The position numbers were made by a program, and so were the translations under genes. From Micromonospora sp. HK10 (GTDB taxonomy: Bacteria > Actinomycetota > Actinomycetes > Mycobacteriales > Micromonosporaceae), in assembly GCF_000982955.1 (NCBI RefSeq), contig NZ_KQ058859.1, positions 1-45,932 on the forward strand: DNA of 45,932 nt, written 5' to 3'. The notes below the pieces were generated by a model, which saw only the letters and a list, made by a program, of their open reading frames with translations, made no database searches and was not told the DNA's origin. This document shows positions 1 to 8,260 of this stretch, one piece after another. Position 1 is the first letter of the stretch. Every line of letters begins with the position of its first letter.

Positions 1-28
1 CGGGGCGCCCTCCCGGGAGGGCGCCCCG
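1..28. terminator. Perfect 14-bp palindrome, probable terminator
   Basis: Bases 1-14 are exactly complementary to 15-28, giving a GC-only stem without spacer. It lies 14 bases past the stop of the reverse-strand gene ending at 43, so it could end that transcript or one entering from the left. There is no T-run, which is common in actinomycetes. Confidence 0.6.
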
Positions 29-42
29 TCGGCGGGTACGGG

Positions 43-372
43 TCAGAAGAGTTCCGGGCGCCGCTTGCGGCGCTCGTTGTAGTCGCGCATCCGCTGCGGG
101 TAGCCCATCAGCCGCACGTCGTAGATCGGGATGGCGGTCCGGTGGGCCCAGCGCCGGGCGTCCTCCGGGCTGCCGACCCGCCGCCGGGTCCATTCCCCGT
201 CGTCGGCGATGAGCATGACCGTGGTCTCGGTGACCGTGGTCCGGGGTTCCAGGTACGCCTCGACGCCCCGCCGGGTCCGGACGAAGTTCTCAAGGTGGTC
301 CAGATCGGCGCGATCGGCGGCACGGTCGCGGCTCGCCGCGGCCACCCGCTTGCGTCGTCGGAACAGCGCCAC
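43..372 (-). CDS. Conserved-looking hypothetical protein, 109 aa
   Basis: A small basic soluble protein that I cannot assign to a named family. The GTG start at 372 is chosen because GGGGGAGGAG lies about 8 nt upstream; longer in-frame starts at 399 and 477 lack such a site. The protein begins ALFRRRKR, continues with a charged segment (RDRAADRADLDHLENFVRTR), then a mixed alpha/beta-looking part, and ends in a very basic tail (RDYNERRKRRPELF). It has no signal peptide or membrane segment. It is divergent from lpdA, sharing a 177-bp intergenic region. No function is proposed. Confidence 0.7.
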   Translation of the reverse strand: MALFRRRKRVAAASRDRAADRADLDHLENFVRTRRGVEAYLEPRTTVTETTVMLIADDGEWTRRRVGSPEDARRWAHRTAIPIYDVRLMGYPQRMRDYNERRKRRPELF

Positions 373-500
373 CGGACCCACTCCTCCCCCGGCCGTCATC
401 GAAGACGATGCCAAGGGTACGTGCCGGCGACGTGTCGTTGGGCACCTCGGTACGCGCTCGGCCCTCGGTGGTGACAAGATGACCGAGGTGGGGTGTGCCT

Positions 501-516
501 GTTACTCCGCCGTAAC
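501..516. promoter_or_regulatory. GTTAC-n6-GTAAC inverted repeat upstream of lpdA
   Basis: A 5-bp inverted repeat with a 6-nt spacer, 34 nt before the lpdA start. Half-site spacing resembles GlnR boxes (gTnAc-n6-GaAAc) with one mismatch, but it is isolated and could be chance or another regulator's site. Confidence 0.3.
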
Positions 517-549
517 CCCCGATGCAGTGACGCGACCTGGGAGTTGGAT

Positions 550-1941
550 GTGAGCGAGCCGAACGACACGACCTTCGACATCGTCATCCTCGGAGGTGGT
601 AGCGGCGGCTACGCGACCGCGTTGCGCGCCGTCCAGCTGGGCCTGAATGTCGCCCTGATCGAGAAGGGCAAGCTCGGCGGCACCTGCCTGCACAACGGCT
701 GCATCCCCACCAAGGCGCTGCTGCACGCCGCCGAGATCGCCGACCAGACCCGCGAGTCCGAGCAGTTCGGCGTGAAGGCCGAGCTGGTGGGCATCGACAT
801 GGCGGCGGTCAACTCGTACAAGGACGGCGTGATCGCCCGCCTCTACAAGGGCCTGCAGGGGATGCTCAAGAGCAACAAGTCGATCACCATCGTCGAGGGC
901 TACGGCAAGCTGGTCGGCAAGAACGTGGTCGAGGTCGACGGCAAGCGCTACACCGGCCGCAACGTCGTGCTGGCCTCCGGCTCGTACGCGAAGAGCCTGC
1001 CCGGCCTGGAGATCGACGGCGAGCGGATCATCACCAGCGACCACGCGCTCACCATGGACCGGATCCCGGCCTCGGTGATCGTGCTCGGCGGCGGCGTGAT
1101 CGGCGTCGAGTTCGCCAGCGTCTGGAAGTCCTTCGGCGTCGACGTGACCATCGTCGAGGCGCTGCCCCGCCTGGTCGCCGCCGAGGACGAGGAGTCGTCG
1201 AAGGCGCTGGAGCGGGCGTTCCGCAAGCGGAAGATCAACTTTAAGGTCGGCAAGCCGTTCGAGAAGGTCGAGAAGACCGACAAGGGCGTGAAGCTGACCA
1301 TCCAGGGCGGCGACACGGTCGAGGCCGAGCTGCTGCTGGTCGCCGTGGGCCGCGGCCCGAACACCGCCAACCTCGGTTACGAGGAGCAGGGCGTCAAGAT
1401 GGACCGCGGCTACGTGCTGACCGACGAGCGGCTGCGCACCAGCGTGCCGAACGTCTACGCGGTCGGCGACATCGTGCCCGGCCTCCAGCTCGCGCACCGC
1501 GGCTTCCAGCAGGGCATCTTCGTCGCCGAGGAGATCGCCGGCCAGAACCCGGCCGTGATCGACGAGGTCGGCATCCCGCGCGTCACCTACTGCGACCCCG
1601 AGCTGGCGTCGGTCGGCCTGACCGAGACGAAGGCCAAGGAGCAGTACGGCGCCGACAAGGTCAAGACCTACACCTACCCGCTGGGCGGCAACGGCAAGAG
1701 CCAGATCCTCAAGACCACCGGCCACGTGAAGCTGGTCCGGGTGGACGACGGCCCGGTGGTCGGCGTGCACATGGTCGGCGCCCGGGTCGGCGAGCTGATC
1801 GGCGAGGCCCAGCTCATCTACAACTGGGAGGCCTACCCGGCCGAGGTGGCGCAGCTCGTGCACGCCCACCCGACCCAGAACGAGGCCCTGGGCGAGGCGC
1901 ACCTGGCCCTGGCCGGCAAGCCGCTGCACGCGCACAACTGA
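550..1941 (+). CDS. lpdA: Dihydrolipoyl dehydrogenase (E3)
   Basis: Flavoprotein disulfide reductase of 463 aa that reoxidises dihydrolipoyl groups on E2 subunits of 2-oxoacid dehydrogenase complexes, passing electrons through FAD to NAD+. Visible features are the N-terminal FAD-binding GGGSGG, the redox pair C46/C51 in GGTCLHNGCIPTK, the second dinucleotide-binding GGGVIGVEFA near residue 180, the AVGDI segment near 310, and the C-terminal HAHPTQNEALGE with catalytic H440 and E445. GTG 550 is chosen because GGGAG lies 6 nt upstream; an in-frame GTG at 493 would add 19 residues not typical of the family. The E2 gene follows after 67 bp, so the two probably form an operon serving the 2-oxoglutarate and/or pyruvate dehydrogenase complex. 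Confidence 0.96.
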   Translation: MSEPNDTTFDIVILGGGSGGYATALRAVQLGLNVALIEKGKLGGTCLHNGCIPTKALLHAAEIADQTRESEQFGVKAELVGIDMAAVNSYKDGVIARLYKGLQGMLKSNKSITIVEGYGKLVGKNVVEVDGKRYTGRNVVLASGSYAKSLPGLEIDGERIITSDHALTMDRIPASVIVLGGGVIGVEFASVWKSFGVDVTIVEALPRLVAAEDEESSKALERAFRKRKINFKVGKPFEKVEKTDKGVKLTIQGGDTVEAELLLVAVGRGPNTANLGYEEQGVKMDRGYVLTDERLRTSVPNVYAVGDIVPGLQLAHRGFQQGIFVAEEIAGQNPAVIDEVGIPRVTYCDPELASVGLTETKAKEQYGADKVKTYTYPLGGNGKSQILKTTGHVKLVRVDDGPVVGVHMVGARVGELIGEAQLIYNWEAYPAEVAQLVHAHPTQNEALGEAHLALAGKPLHAHN

Positions 1942-2008
1942 CCACGACAACCGCGGCGTCCGGCGACGGGCGAGGATCCCACCAGGGGAACAAAGGAGTC
2001 TGGAGAAC

Positions 2009-3865
2009 ATGCCGGTATCGGTCACCATGCCCCGGCTCGGCGAGAGCGTCACCGAGGGCACCGTCACGCGCTGGCTCAAGCAGGAGGGTGACACCGTCGA
2101 GGTCGACGAACCCCTGCTGGAGGTGTCGACCGACAAGGTCGACACCGAGATCCCGTCGCCCGCGGCGGGCGTGCTGAGCCGGATCGTGGTCGGCGAGGAC
2201 GAGACCGCCGAGGTCGGCAGCGAGCTGGCGGTCATCGCCGGCGAGGGCGAGGACGCCGGCGCGGCGCCCACCCAGGAGGCCGAGCCGGCCACCGAGCCGA
2301 CGGCCGCCGCCGAGGGCACCGGCCCCGAGCCGGAGCAGCAGGCCGCGCAGGCCGCGGCCGAGCCGGGCGCCGAGGCCGAGCAGTCGGCCGTCGCGGAGCC
2401 GGCGCAGCCCGCCGCGCCGTCGGGCGAGGGCACGCCGGTGACCATGCCGGCCCTGGGCGAGAGCGTCACCGAGGGTACGGTGACCCGCTGGCTCAAGCAG
2501 GTCGGCGAGACCGTCGAGGTCGACGAGCCGCTGCTGGAGGTCTCCACCGACAAGGTGGACACCGAGATCCCGTCGCCGGTCGCCGGCACGCTGCTGGAGA
2601 TCAAGGTCCCCGAGGACGAGACCGCCGAGGTCGGCGGCGTCCTGGCGATCGTCGGGGCGGCCGGCGGCGCGCCGGCCCAGCCGCAGGCGCAGCCGAAGCC
2701 CGAGCCCAAGGCCGAGGCGAAGCCCGAGCCCAAGCCGGAGCCCAAGGCCGAGCCGAAGCCGGAGCCGAAGGTCGAGGAGCCGACCCCGGGCCTGTCGTAC
2801 AACGAGCCGGCCGCCGAGGCCGAGCAGGCCGCCCAGCCGGCCAAGGCCGAGCAGGCCGCGACCCCGCCTGCGGCGGCCAGCGCCCCGCAGCGGCCGGCCC
2901 AGGCCGGCGGCGAGGAGGCCGCCGGCTACGTGACCCCGCTGGTGCGCAAGCTGGCCGCCGAGCACGGCGTGGACCTCTCCTCGCTCAGCGGCAGCGGCGT
3001 CGGCGGCCGGATCCGCAAGCAGGACGTGCTGGACGCGGCCGAGAAGGCCAGGGCCGCCAAGGCCGCGCCGGCCGCCGTCGAGCCGCCGGCCGCCGCCAAG
3101 GCGCCAGCCCAGCCGGCCGCCGCCAAGCCGCAGCCCAGCGCCAAGCGGGGCACCACGGAGAAGTTGCCGCGGATCCGGGCGACCATCGCCAAGCGGATGC
3201 AGCAGTCGCTGCACGAGACGGCGCAGTTGACCACGGTCGTCGAGGTCGACGTCACCAAGGTCGCCAAGCTGCGGGCCCGGGCCAAGGACTCCTTCCAGCA
3301 GCGGTACGGCGTGAAGCTGTCCTTCCTGCCGTTCTTCGCGCTGGCGGCCATCGAGGCGCTCCAGACCCACCCGATCATCCAGGCCAGCATGGACCTGGAG
3401 GGCGGGACGATCACCTACCCGGCCGCGGAGCACCTGGGCATCGCGGTGGACACCGAGCGCGGGCTGCTCGTGCCGGTCATCCACAACGCCGGTGACCTCA
3501 ACATGGGCGGCATCGCCAAGCGGATCGCCGACCTGGCCGAGCGCACCCGGGCCAACAAGATCACTCCGGACGAGATGGCCGGCGCGACGTTCACGCTGAC
3601 CAACACCGGCAGCCGGGGCGCGCTCTTCGACACCCCGATCGTGCCGTCGCCGCAGTCGGCGATGCTCGGCACGGGTGCCGTGGTGAAGCGCCCGGTCGTG
3701 GTCAACGACCCGGAGCTGGGCGAGGTCATCGCGGTCCGGTCGATGGTCTACCTGGCCATGTCCTACGACCACCGGCTGATCGACGGCGCCGACGCCGCCC
3801 GCTTCCTGACCTCGGTCAAGGAGCGGCTGGAGGGCGGCAACTTCGAGGCCGAGCTGGGGCTCTGA
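2009..3865 (+). CDS. sucB: 2-oxoacid dehydrogenase E2 (dihydrolipoamide acyltransferase)
   Basis: A 618-aa E2 core subunit that carries acyl groups on lipoyl-lysine and transfers them to CoA. Domain order: lipoyl domain 1 (about 1-78, lipoyl K43 in STDKVDTE), an Ala/Glu/Pro linker, lipoyl domain 2 (about 145-220, K182 in the same motif), a linker rich in PKPEPKAE repeats (about 230-260), an E3/E1-binding domain (about 305-347, YVTPLVRKLA...GVGGRI), another Ala/Pro linker, and the catalytic domain ending in SYDHRLIDG with active-site H588. AAAGGAG and GGAG precede the ATG. Sequence alone cannot say whether succinyl or acetyl groups dominate: the mycobacterial homologue DlaT serves PDH, while many actinobacterial records call it SucB. 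It follows lpdA and ends at a strong terminator. Confidence 0.93.
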   Translation: MPVSVTMPRLGESVTEGTVTRWLKQEGDTVEVDEPLLEVSTDKVDTEIPSPAAGVLSRIVVGEDETAEVGSELAVIAGEGEDAGAAPTQEAEPATEPTAAAEGTGPEPEQQAAQAAAEPGAEAEQSAVAEPAQPAAPSGEGTPVTMPALGESVTEGTVTRWLKQVGETVEVDEPLLEVSTDKVDTEIPSPVAGTLLEIKVPEDETAEVGGVLAIVGAAGGAPAQPQAQPKPEPKAEAKPEPKPEPKAEPKPEPKVEEPTPGLSYNEPAAEAEQAAQPAKAEQAATPPAAASAPQRPAQAGGEEAAGYVTPLVRKLAAEHGVDLSSLSGSGVGGRIRKQDVLDAAEKARAAKAAPAAVEPPAAAKAPAQPAAAKPQPSAKRGTTEKLPRIRATIAKRMQQSLHETAQLTTVVEVDVTKVAKLRARAKDSFQQRYGVKLSFLPFFALAAIEALQTHPIIQASMDLEGGTITYPAAEHLGIAVDTERGLLVPVIHNAGDLNMGGIAKRIADLAERTRANKITPDEMAGATFTLTNTGSRGALFDTPIVPSPQSAMLGTGAVVKRPVVVNDPELGEVIAVRSMVYLAMSYDHRLIDGADAARFLTSVKERLEGGNFEAELGL

Positions 3866-3880
3866 CCTCCTGACGGGTCG

Positions 3881-3912
3881 AAGGGGCGCGCGGCGAGAGC
3901 CGCGCGCCCCTT
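3881..3912 (+). terminator. Terminator after the lpdA-E2 operon
   Basis: Perfect 14-bp inverted repeat (3881-3894 with 3899-3912) around a GAGA tetraloop, 15 bp after the E2 stop codon. The arm has AAGGGG at one end and CCCCTT at the other. Confidence 0.85.
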
Positions 3913-4013
3913 TCGCCGTCCACGGGTCGGCCGCACCGGCGGCGTGCGCACCGACGCGGTACGCCGACGTGCTCGCTGAACCCAATCCGGCCCGCCGTCG
4001 ACCCGGACGCTGA

Positions 4014-4019
4014 CAGACT
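4014..4019 (+). promoter_or_regulatory. -10 hexamer CAGACT, leaderless start
   Basis: CAGACT fits the actinobacterial TAnnnT pattern except for its first base and lies 6 nt before GTG 4026, predicting transcription from the start codon itself. Confidence 0.5.
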
Positions 4020-4025
4020 CGGTCG

Positions 4026-5357
4026 GTGAGCGGCTTCGGGTGGCGGGGACGCCTCGGGCCGGCGGTGCCGGTGGCCCCCGGGGCCCGGGTGGACCGGTTC
4101 GAGGTCTTCTTCGACCTGGTCTTCGTCTTCTCGTTTTTCATCATCACCCGGGCCACCGCGCTCCAGGTCAACGGCGCCGCGCTGCTGCACGCGCTGCTGG
4201 TCCTCGCCGTGCTGTGGTGGACCTGGGTGGTGCACAGCATCGTGGCCACCCGGATCCGGCTGGGCGAGGGCTTCGTCCCGGTGCTCATGACGGTCGGCAT
4301 GGCCGCCCTGTTCACCTTCGCCCTGTCCCTGCCGAACGCCTTCCGGGACCCGCGCGGCAACGCGGCCGGGCCGATCGTCGCGGCGATCAGCTACATCGTC
4401 ATCCGCGGCGTTCACCTGCTGCTCTACCTGCACGCCGTGCGGGACAGCCCGGCGGAGCGGCGCCAACTGCTCCGGTTCATGCCCGAGCTGGTGGGCAGCA
4501 CGCTGCTGCTCGGGGTCGCCGCGCTGATCCCGCCGAAGATCGACGATCTGGTCTCGGCCGCCGTGGTCCGGGACGGGCTCTGGGCGATCGTGGTGCTGCT
4601 CCAGTACTCCACCGGCCTCGTCGCGGGCACCTGGGGTTGGGGCGTCGCCTCCGCCGAGCACTGGACCGAACGATACGACCTCATTCTGATCATCGCGCTG
4701 GGCGAGTCGGTCATCTCGGTGGGCGTCGGCAGCAACCTGCTCGGCCACCCGCCGACCTGGCCGGCCGTGGCCGCCGCCGCGCTCGGCATCTTCTTCACCG
4801 CCGCGCTCTGGTGGGCGCACTACGACATGATCGGGCCGGCCGCCCGGATCGCCCTGCACGCCGCCGAGGACGGCCCCCGCGTCGCCATGGCCCGGGACGC
4901 CTACGGCTACCTGTTCCTGCCGATGATCGCGGGCATCATCCTGTTCGCGCTCGGCGCGGAGATGATCGTGCACCAGATCGCCGACCCGGAGGTGCCACAG
5001 CACCTGCCGACGCTGGGCCCCGGCGTACCGCTGCTCTTCGGCGGGGTGATCTGCTACCTCTGCGGCAACATGCTCTTCCAGCTGCGCACCCTGCGCACGC
5101 TGAGCTGGACCCGGATCGTCGCCGTCCTGTTGCTCGCGGTGACCATGCCGCTCGCCCGGCACCTGCCGGCGCTGGTCGCGTTCACGATGCTGACCGCCAT
5201 CACGGTCGGCCTGGTGGCGGCCGAGGTGGTGCTCTTCGACGAGGGCCGGCGGGCGCTGCGCGGGCTGGTCTTCGAGGAGCGCACCAGCCACGAGGCCCAC
5301 GAGGCGGAGTACCGCGCCCGCTGGCACGAGCCCCGCGAACCCGACGAGGGCGAGTGA
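4026..5357 (+). CDS. Low temperature requirement protein A (LtrA) family membrane protein
   Basis: A 443-aa integral membrane protein. The N-terminal signature VDRFEVFFDLVFVFSFF followed by repeated hydrophobic segments (I count about ten to twelve) is typical of LtrA proteins. LtrA was named from a cold-sensitive Listeria mutant; its biochemical activity is not settled. The motif LILIIALGESVISVGVG (about 218-234) is also family-typical. The C-terminal 35 residues are charged and cytoplasmic-looking. No ribosome site precedes GTG 4026, but a -10 hexamer sits 6 nt upstream, so the mRNA is probably leaderless. It stands alone after the E2 terminator, and the next gene has its own promoter-like TAGACT. 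Confidence 0.85.
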   Translation: MSGFGWRGRLGPAVPVAPGARVDRFEVFFDLVFVFSFFIITRATALQVNGAALLHALLVLAVLWWTWVVHSIVATRIRLGEGFVPVLMTVGMAALFTFALSLPNAFRDPRGNAAGPIVAAISYIVIRGVHLLLYLHAVRDSPAERRQLLRFMPELVGSTLLLGVAALIPPKIDDLVSAAVVRDGLWAIVVLLQYSTGLVAGTWGWGVASAEHWTERYDLILIIALGESVISVGVGSNLLGHPPTWPAVAAAALGIFFTAALWWAHYDMIGPAARIALHAAEDGPRVAMARDAYGYLFLPMIAGIILFALGAEMIVHQIADPEVPQHLPTLGPGVPLLFGGVICYLCGNMLFQLRTLRTLSWTRIVAVLLLAVTMPLARHLPALVAFTMLTAITVGLVAAEVVLFDEGRRALRGLVFEERTSHEAHEAEYRARWHEPREPDEGE

Positions 5358-5371
5358 GCACAGCGGTGTCC

Positions 5372-5377
5372 TAGACT
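5372..5377 (+). promoter_or_regulatory. -10 hexamer TAGACT for the hemerythrin-AKR pair
   Basis: TAGACT is a good actinobacterial -10. It predicts a start near 5384, leaving a leader of about 65 nt before GTG 5451, which has an AGGGGA ribosome site. Confidence 0.45.
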
Positions 5378-5450
5378 GCCGGGCAGCGTCGCGGTGCACC
5401 CGGCAAACAGGCCGCCGTGGGCATGGAGGCGCGGGACAGCAGGGGACCAT

Positions 5451-5963
5451 GTGCAGCCATCCCACCCGTCGAGCGGCCGGCTGACCGCCCTCGGCATCCA
5501 GTTGATCGAGATCCACGACTGGCTCCGCGAGGAGCTGGCCCGGCTCCGCGCGAGCCTCGACTCCCCCACCGGCGGTGGCGCCCTCACCCGGGAGCTGCGC
5601 GCGCACTGCGTCGGTTTCTGCGCCGCGCTGGACCGGCACCACACCGGCGAGGACGGCGGCGCGTTCCCAGCCCTGGCCGAACGGGTGCCCGAGCTGCGTC
5701 CGGTGCTCGCCGAGCTGAGCGCCGACCACCGGGTGGTCGCCGACCTGCTGCGCCGGATCGACGCGCTGCTCGCCGGCGCGTCCGACGGCCGGTCCGTCCG
5801 GGCCGAGTTGGACGGGCTGGCCGGGCTGCTGGAGTCGCACTTCAGCTACGAGGAGCGGAAACTCGTCGCCGCGTTGAACCGGCTGGCCGGCGACCCCGTG
5901 GAACTGCTCGGCAGCACGCCACCCGGGAACGGGGAGAGCCTCGAACGGACGGAGACCGCATGA
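5451..5963 (+). CDS. Hemerythrin/HHE cation-binding domain protein
   Basis: A 170-aa helical protein with the His/Glu pattern of a hemerythrin-like di-iron fold: H22 in IHDW, H63/H64 and E67 in RHHTGED, H93 in ADHRVV, and H130/E134 in SHFSYEE. Such domains bind non-haem iron and act in oxygen, NO or redox sensing or storage; the precise role cannot be read here. GTG 5451 is preferred because AGGGGA lies upstream; an alternative GTG at 5394 would add 19 residues of low-complexity sequence. The stop overlaps the next ATG by 4 bp (ATGA), so it is translationally coupled to the aldo/keto reductase, suggesting a shared redox function. Confidence 0.82.
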   Translation: MQPSHPSSGRLTALGIQLIEIHDWLREELARLRASLDSPTGGGALTRELRAHCVGFCAALDRHHTGEDGGAFPALAERVPELRPVLAELSADHRVVADLLRRIDALLAGASDGRSVRAELDGLAGLLESHFSYEERKLVAALNRLAGDPVELLGSTPPGNGESLERTETA

Positions 5964-6868
5964 CCATCGACACCGTCGACGCCGCCGCTGCGGGCACCTG
6001 GCAGCTCGGCGACCTGACCGTCAACCGGATCGGCTTCGGCGCGATGCGGCTGACCGCCAACGCCGACGGCAGCCCCAGCGACCGGGACCGGGCGGTGGCG
6101 GTGCTGCGCCGCGCGGTCGAGCTGGGCGTCAACCACATCGACACGGCGGCGTTCTACTTCTCGCCGCTGCGCTCGGCCAACGAGCTGATCAACCGGGCGT
6201 TGTCGCCGTACCCGCAGGACCTGGTCATCGTGGCCAAGGTCGGGCCGGGCAAGGACCCGTCCGGCCAGTGGCTGCCGATGGCCCGGCCGGACCAACTCCG
6301 CGGCCAGGTCGAGGAGAACCTGCGCCAGCTCGGCCGGGACCACCTCGACGTGGTCTACCTCCGGGTGTTCGGTCCCGAGCCGCTGGCCGAGCACTTCGGC
6401 GCGCTCGCCGAGCTGCGCGACGCCGGCCTGATCCGGCACCTCGGCGTCTCCGCCGTGCGGGCGCACCAGGTCACCGAGGCGCGGACCATCGCCCCGGTGG
6501 TCTGCGTGTCCAACTCGTACGGCCTGGGTTACCGGGCCAGCAACGACGCGTTGATCCACGACTGCGCCGCGCACGGCACCGCGTTCGTCCCGTTCTTCTC
6601 GCTGGTCACCAACGGCCGCGAGGCGGGCGCGACCGGGGCCGAACACGACGAGGTCCGTGCCGTCGCCCGCGAGCACGGGGTCAGCGCGGCCCAGGTCCGG
6701 CTCGCCTGGACGCTGAGCCGGGGCCCGAACGTGCTCGCCATTCCCGGCACCGGCAACCCGGACCACCTGGTGCAGAACGTGGCGGCCGGTGCGCTGCGCC
6801 TGTCACCGGAGGACCTGGCCCGGCTGGACGCCGTGCACCGGGCCGCGGCCGAACAGCCCGCCGGCTGA
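5960..6868 (+). CDS. Aldo/keto reductase family protein with altered catalytic tetrad
   Basis: A 302-aa TIM-barrel oxidoreductase expected to use NADPH. It has the family's N-terminal IGFGAMRL and three of the four catalytic positions: D61 and Y66 in HIDTAAFYF and K93 in VAKVG. The usual catalytic His, at the end of a strand reading xDLYxLH, is replaced here: HLDVVYLRVFG has R135/V136. Some AKR subgroups do lack this His, so activity may persist with different chemistry. GVSAVRAHQV and the C-terminal IPGTGNPDHLVQNV are cofactor-binding features. The start is set by the ATGA overlap with the hemerythrin gene and by GGAG at 5951. Substrate unknown. Confidence 0.85.
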   Translation: MTIDTVDAAAAGTWQLGDLTVNRIGFGAMRLTANADGSPSDRDRAVAVLRRAVELGVNHIDTAAFYFSPLRSANELINRALSPYPQDLVIVAKVGPGKDPSGQWLPMARPDQLRGQVEENLRQLGRDHLDVVYLRVFGPEPLAEHFGALAELRDAGLIRHLGVSAVRAHQVTEARTIAPVVCVSNSYGLGYRASNDALIHDCAAHGTAFVPFFSLVTNGREAGATGAEHDEVRAVAREHGVSAAQVRLAWTLSRGPNVLAIPGTGNPDHLVQNVAAGALRLSPEDLARLDAVHRAAAEQPAG

Positions 6869-6930
6869 CCCCGGCGGGCCCGCGAGTCGCCGACTGGCCG
6901 GCTGGCCGGCGTCTCCGCCGGCCAGCCAGC

Positions 6931-7050
6931 GCGGGCGGGCGATCCGCCGGGCAGGCCGGCGCGGGCGGGCGATCCGCCGGGCAGCCCGGCCCGGGCGGGC
7001 GATCCGCCGGTCAGCCCGGCCCGGGCGGGCGATTCGCCGGTCAGCAGAAT
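6931..7050. repeat. Four tandem 30-bp repeats
   Basis: Four consecutive 30-bp units start at 6931, 6961, 6991 and 7021, each with the core GGGCGGGCGATCCGCCGG (GATT in the last). They fill most of the 230-bp gap between the aldo/keto reductase and the LLM oxidoreductase. Each core contains an internal GGCG/CGCC-type complement, so each unit could fold. A looser related unit precedes at 6901-6930. Confidence 0.85.
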
Positions 7051-7086
7051 CGGCCGAGGCGGCTGGCCGGACGGCGCCGGCGCGGC

Positions 7087-7092
7087 CATGCT
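7087..7092 (+). promoter_or_regulatory. -10-like CATGCT, leaderless start
   Basis: CATGCT sits 6 nt before ATG 7099, and no ribosome-binding site is visible. Confidence 0.4.
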
Positions 7093-7098
7093 GGGCCG

Positions 7099-8016
7099 AT
7101 GGCGATCTTCTCCGTGCAGGCCCGACCCACCGACGCGGCGAGCTGGACCGAGCTGGCCCGCCGGGTCGAGGCGGCCGGCTACGACGCGTTGCTGGCGGCC
7201 GACCACCCCGGTCACGGCGCGTCCCCGTTCGTGGCGCTCGCCGCCGCCGCGGCGGTCACCTCGACGCTGGGCCTCGGCTCGTACGTCTCCAACGCCGGCA
7301 TCCGGGAGCCGATCCTGCTCGCCACCGACGTGGCCACCCTCGACGTGGTCTCCGGCGGGCGGGCCCGGCTCGGCCTGGGCGCCGGCCACACCCCGGCCGA
7401 GTGGCGGGCGGTCGGGTGGGAGCGGCCCGACGTCGCCGGCCGGGTCCGCCGGTGCGTCGCCGTGGCCGAGGCGGTGCGGGCCCTCCTGGCCGGCGAGGAG
7501 GTCACGGTGGACAGCCCCGAGCTGGCCGCGTACGCCACCCGCCTCACCGAGCTGCGGCCGGTCCAGGACCGGATCCCGCTCACCATGGGTACGGCCAACT
7601 CCACCCTGCTCCGCTGGGCCGGCGCGCACGCCGACGTGGTCGGCCTGACCGGCTTCGGCCGTACCCTGCCCGACGGCCACCAGCACGAGGTCCGGTGGGG
7701 GTCCGACCAGATCGAGGCGCAGCTCGCCCAGGTGACCGCCGGGGCGGCCGGCCGGGACCGCCCGCCGGCCCTGGAGGCCCTGGTCCAGCAGGTCACCGTC
7801 ACCGACGACGCCGAGGCCGCCGCCGCGGTGATCGCCGCCGACACCGGCCTCACCACCGCCGCCGTGCTGGCCACCCCGTTCGTGTTGATCGGCACGGCCG
7901 ACGAGATCGTCGCGGCCGTCGGCCACCACCAGCGCCGCTGGGGGATCACCCGCTTCGTGGTACGCGTCGACGCCGTCGAGGCGTTGGCCCCCCTCCTGCC
8001 CCGGCTCACCGCCTGA
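7099..8016 (+). CDS. F420-dependent LLM-class oxidoreductase (TIGR03621-like)
   Basis: A 305-aa luciferase-like monooxygenase-fold protein. It opens with MAIFSVQARPTDAASW and contains LLAADHPG, LGLGSYVSNAGIREPILLA and ASLDVVSGGR-type segments (here ATLDVVSGGRARLGLGAGH), matching the actinobacterial F420-dependent subgroup TIGR03621. It probably transfers hydride between F420 and an unknown substrate; an F420 reductase gene (npdG) lies elsewhere in this window. Although the frame is open far upstream, ATG 7099 follows the tandem repeats, aligns with the family's N-terminus and has a -10-like hexamer 6 nt upstream. It is convergent with the MerR gene, with a repeat-rich 402-bp interval between. 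Confidence 0.87.
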   Translation: MAIFSVQARPTDAASWTELARRVEAAGYDALLAADHPGHGASPFVALAAAAAVTSTLGLGSYVSNAGIREPILLATDVATLDVVSGGRARLGLGAGHTPAEWRAVGWERPDVAGRVRRCVAVAEAVRALLAGEEVTVDSPELAAYATRLTELRPVQDRIPLTMGTANSTLLRWAGAHADVVGLTGFGRTLPDGHQHEVRWGSDQIEAQLAQVTAGAAGRDRPPALEALVQQVTVTDDAEAAAAVIAADTGLTTAAVLATPFVLIGTADEIVAAVGHHQRRWGITRFVVRVDAVEALAPLLPRLTA

Positions 8017-8084
8017 TCGGCCCGACGGCGACGCCGCCGAACCGCGTCCGGTGGCGTGACAAGACGGCGAAGTGCCGAGCACGT

Positions 8085-8219
8085 CCGACCGTCATCGTGC
8101 ACGCGGGAAAGACTGCCCGGCGAACACCTCCGACCGTCATCGTGCACGCGGGAAAGACTGCCCGGGAAACACGGTCGGCCGTCATTGTGCATGCGGGAGA
8201 AGACTGCCGGGGAAAGCGA
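8085..8219. repeat. Three tandem 45-bp repeats (left part of composite repeat)
   Basis: Units begin at 8085, 8130 and 8175. Each carries CCGTCATCGTGCACGCGGGA and an AAGACTGCC segment; the third differs most (GTCATTGTGCATGCGGGAG). They lead directly into the palindrome at 8215-8260. No coding potential is recognised. The whole interval 8017-8418 contains no gene that I can support. Confidence 0.9.
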
Positions 8220-8260
8220 TATGCCTCTCCGGCATATTCATGTCGGAGAGGCATATCGCT
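8215..8260. repeat. Perfect 17-bp inverted repeat with AT-richer core
   Basis: Bases 8215-8231 (AGCGATATGCCTCTCCG) are exactly complementary to 8244-8260, around a 12-nt loop (GCATATTCATGT). It lies between converging genes, so it could act as a bidirectional terminator, but the flanking repeats suggest part of a larger element. Its base composition is much less GC-rich than the surroundings. Confidence 0.92.

Noticed and set aside
502..2844. 780-codon open frame on the reverse strand across lpdA and the E2 gene
   Set aside because: Composition (Gly/Ser/Ala/Asp runs) and perfect overlap with two well-conserved genes show it is a GC-driven shadow.
6268..7098. Fusion of the LLM oxidoreductase with an upstream domain
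   Set aside because: The in-frame upstream part is out of frame with the aldo/keto reductase and consists of low-complexity and repeat-derived sequence; the family starts at ATG 7099.
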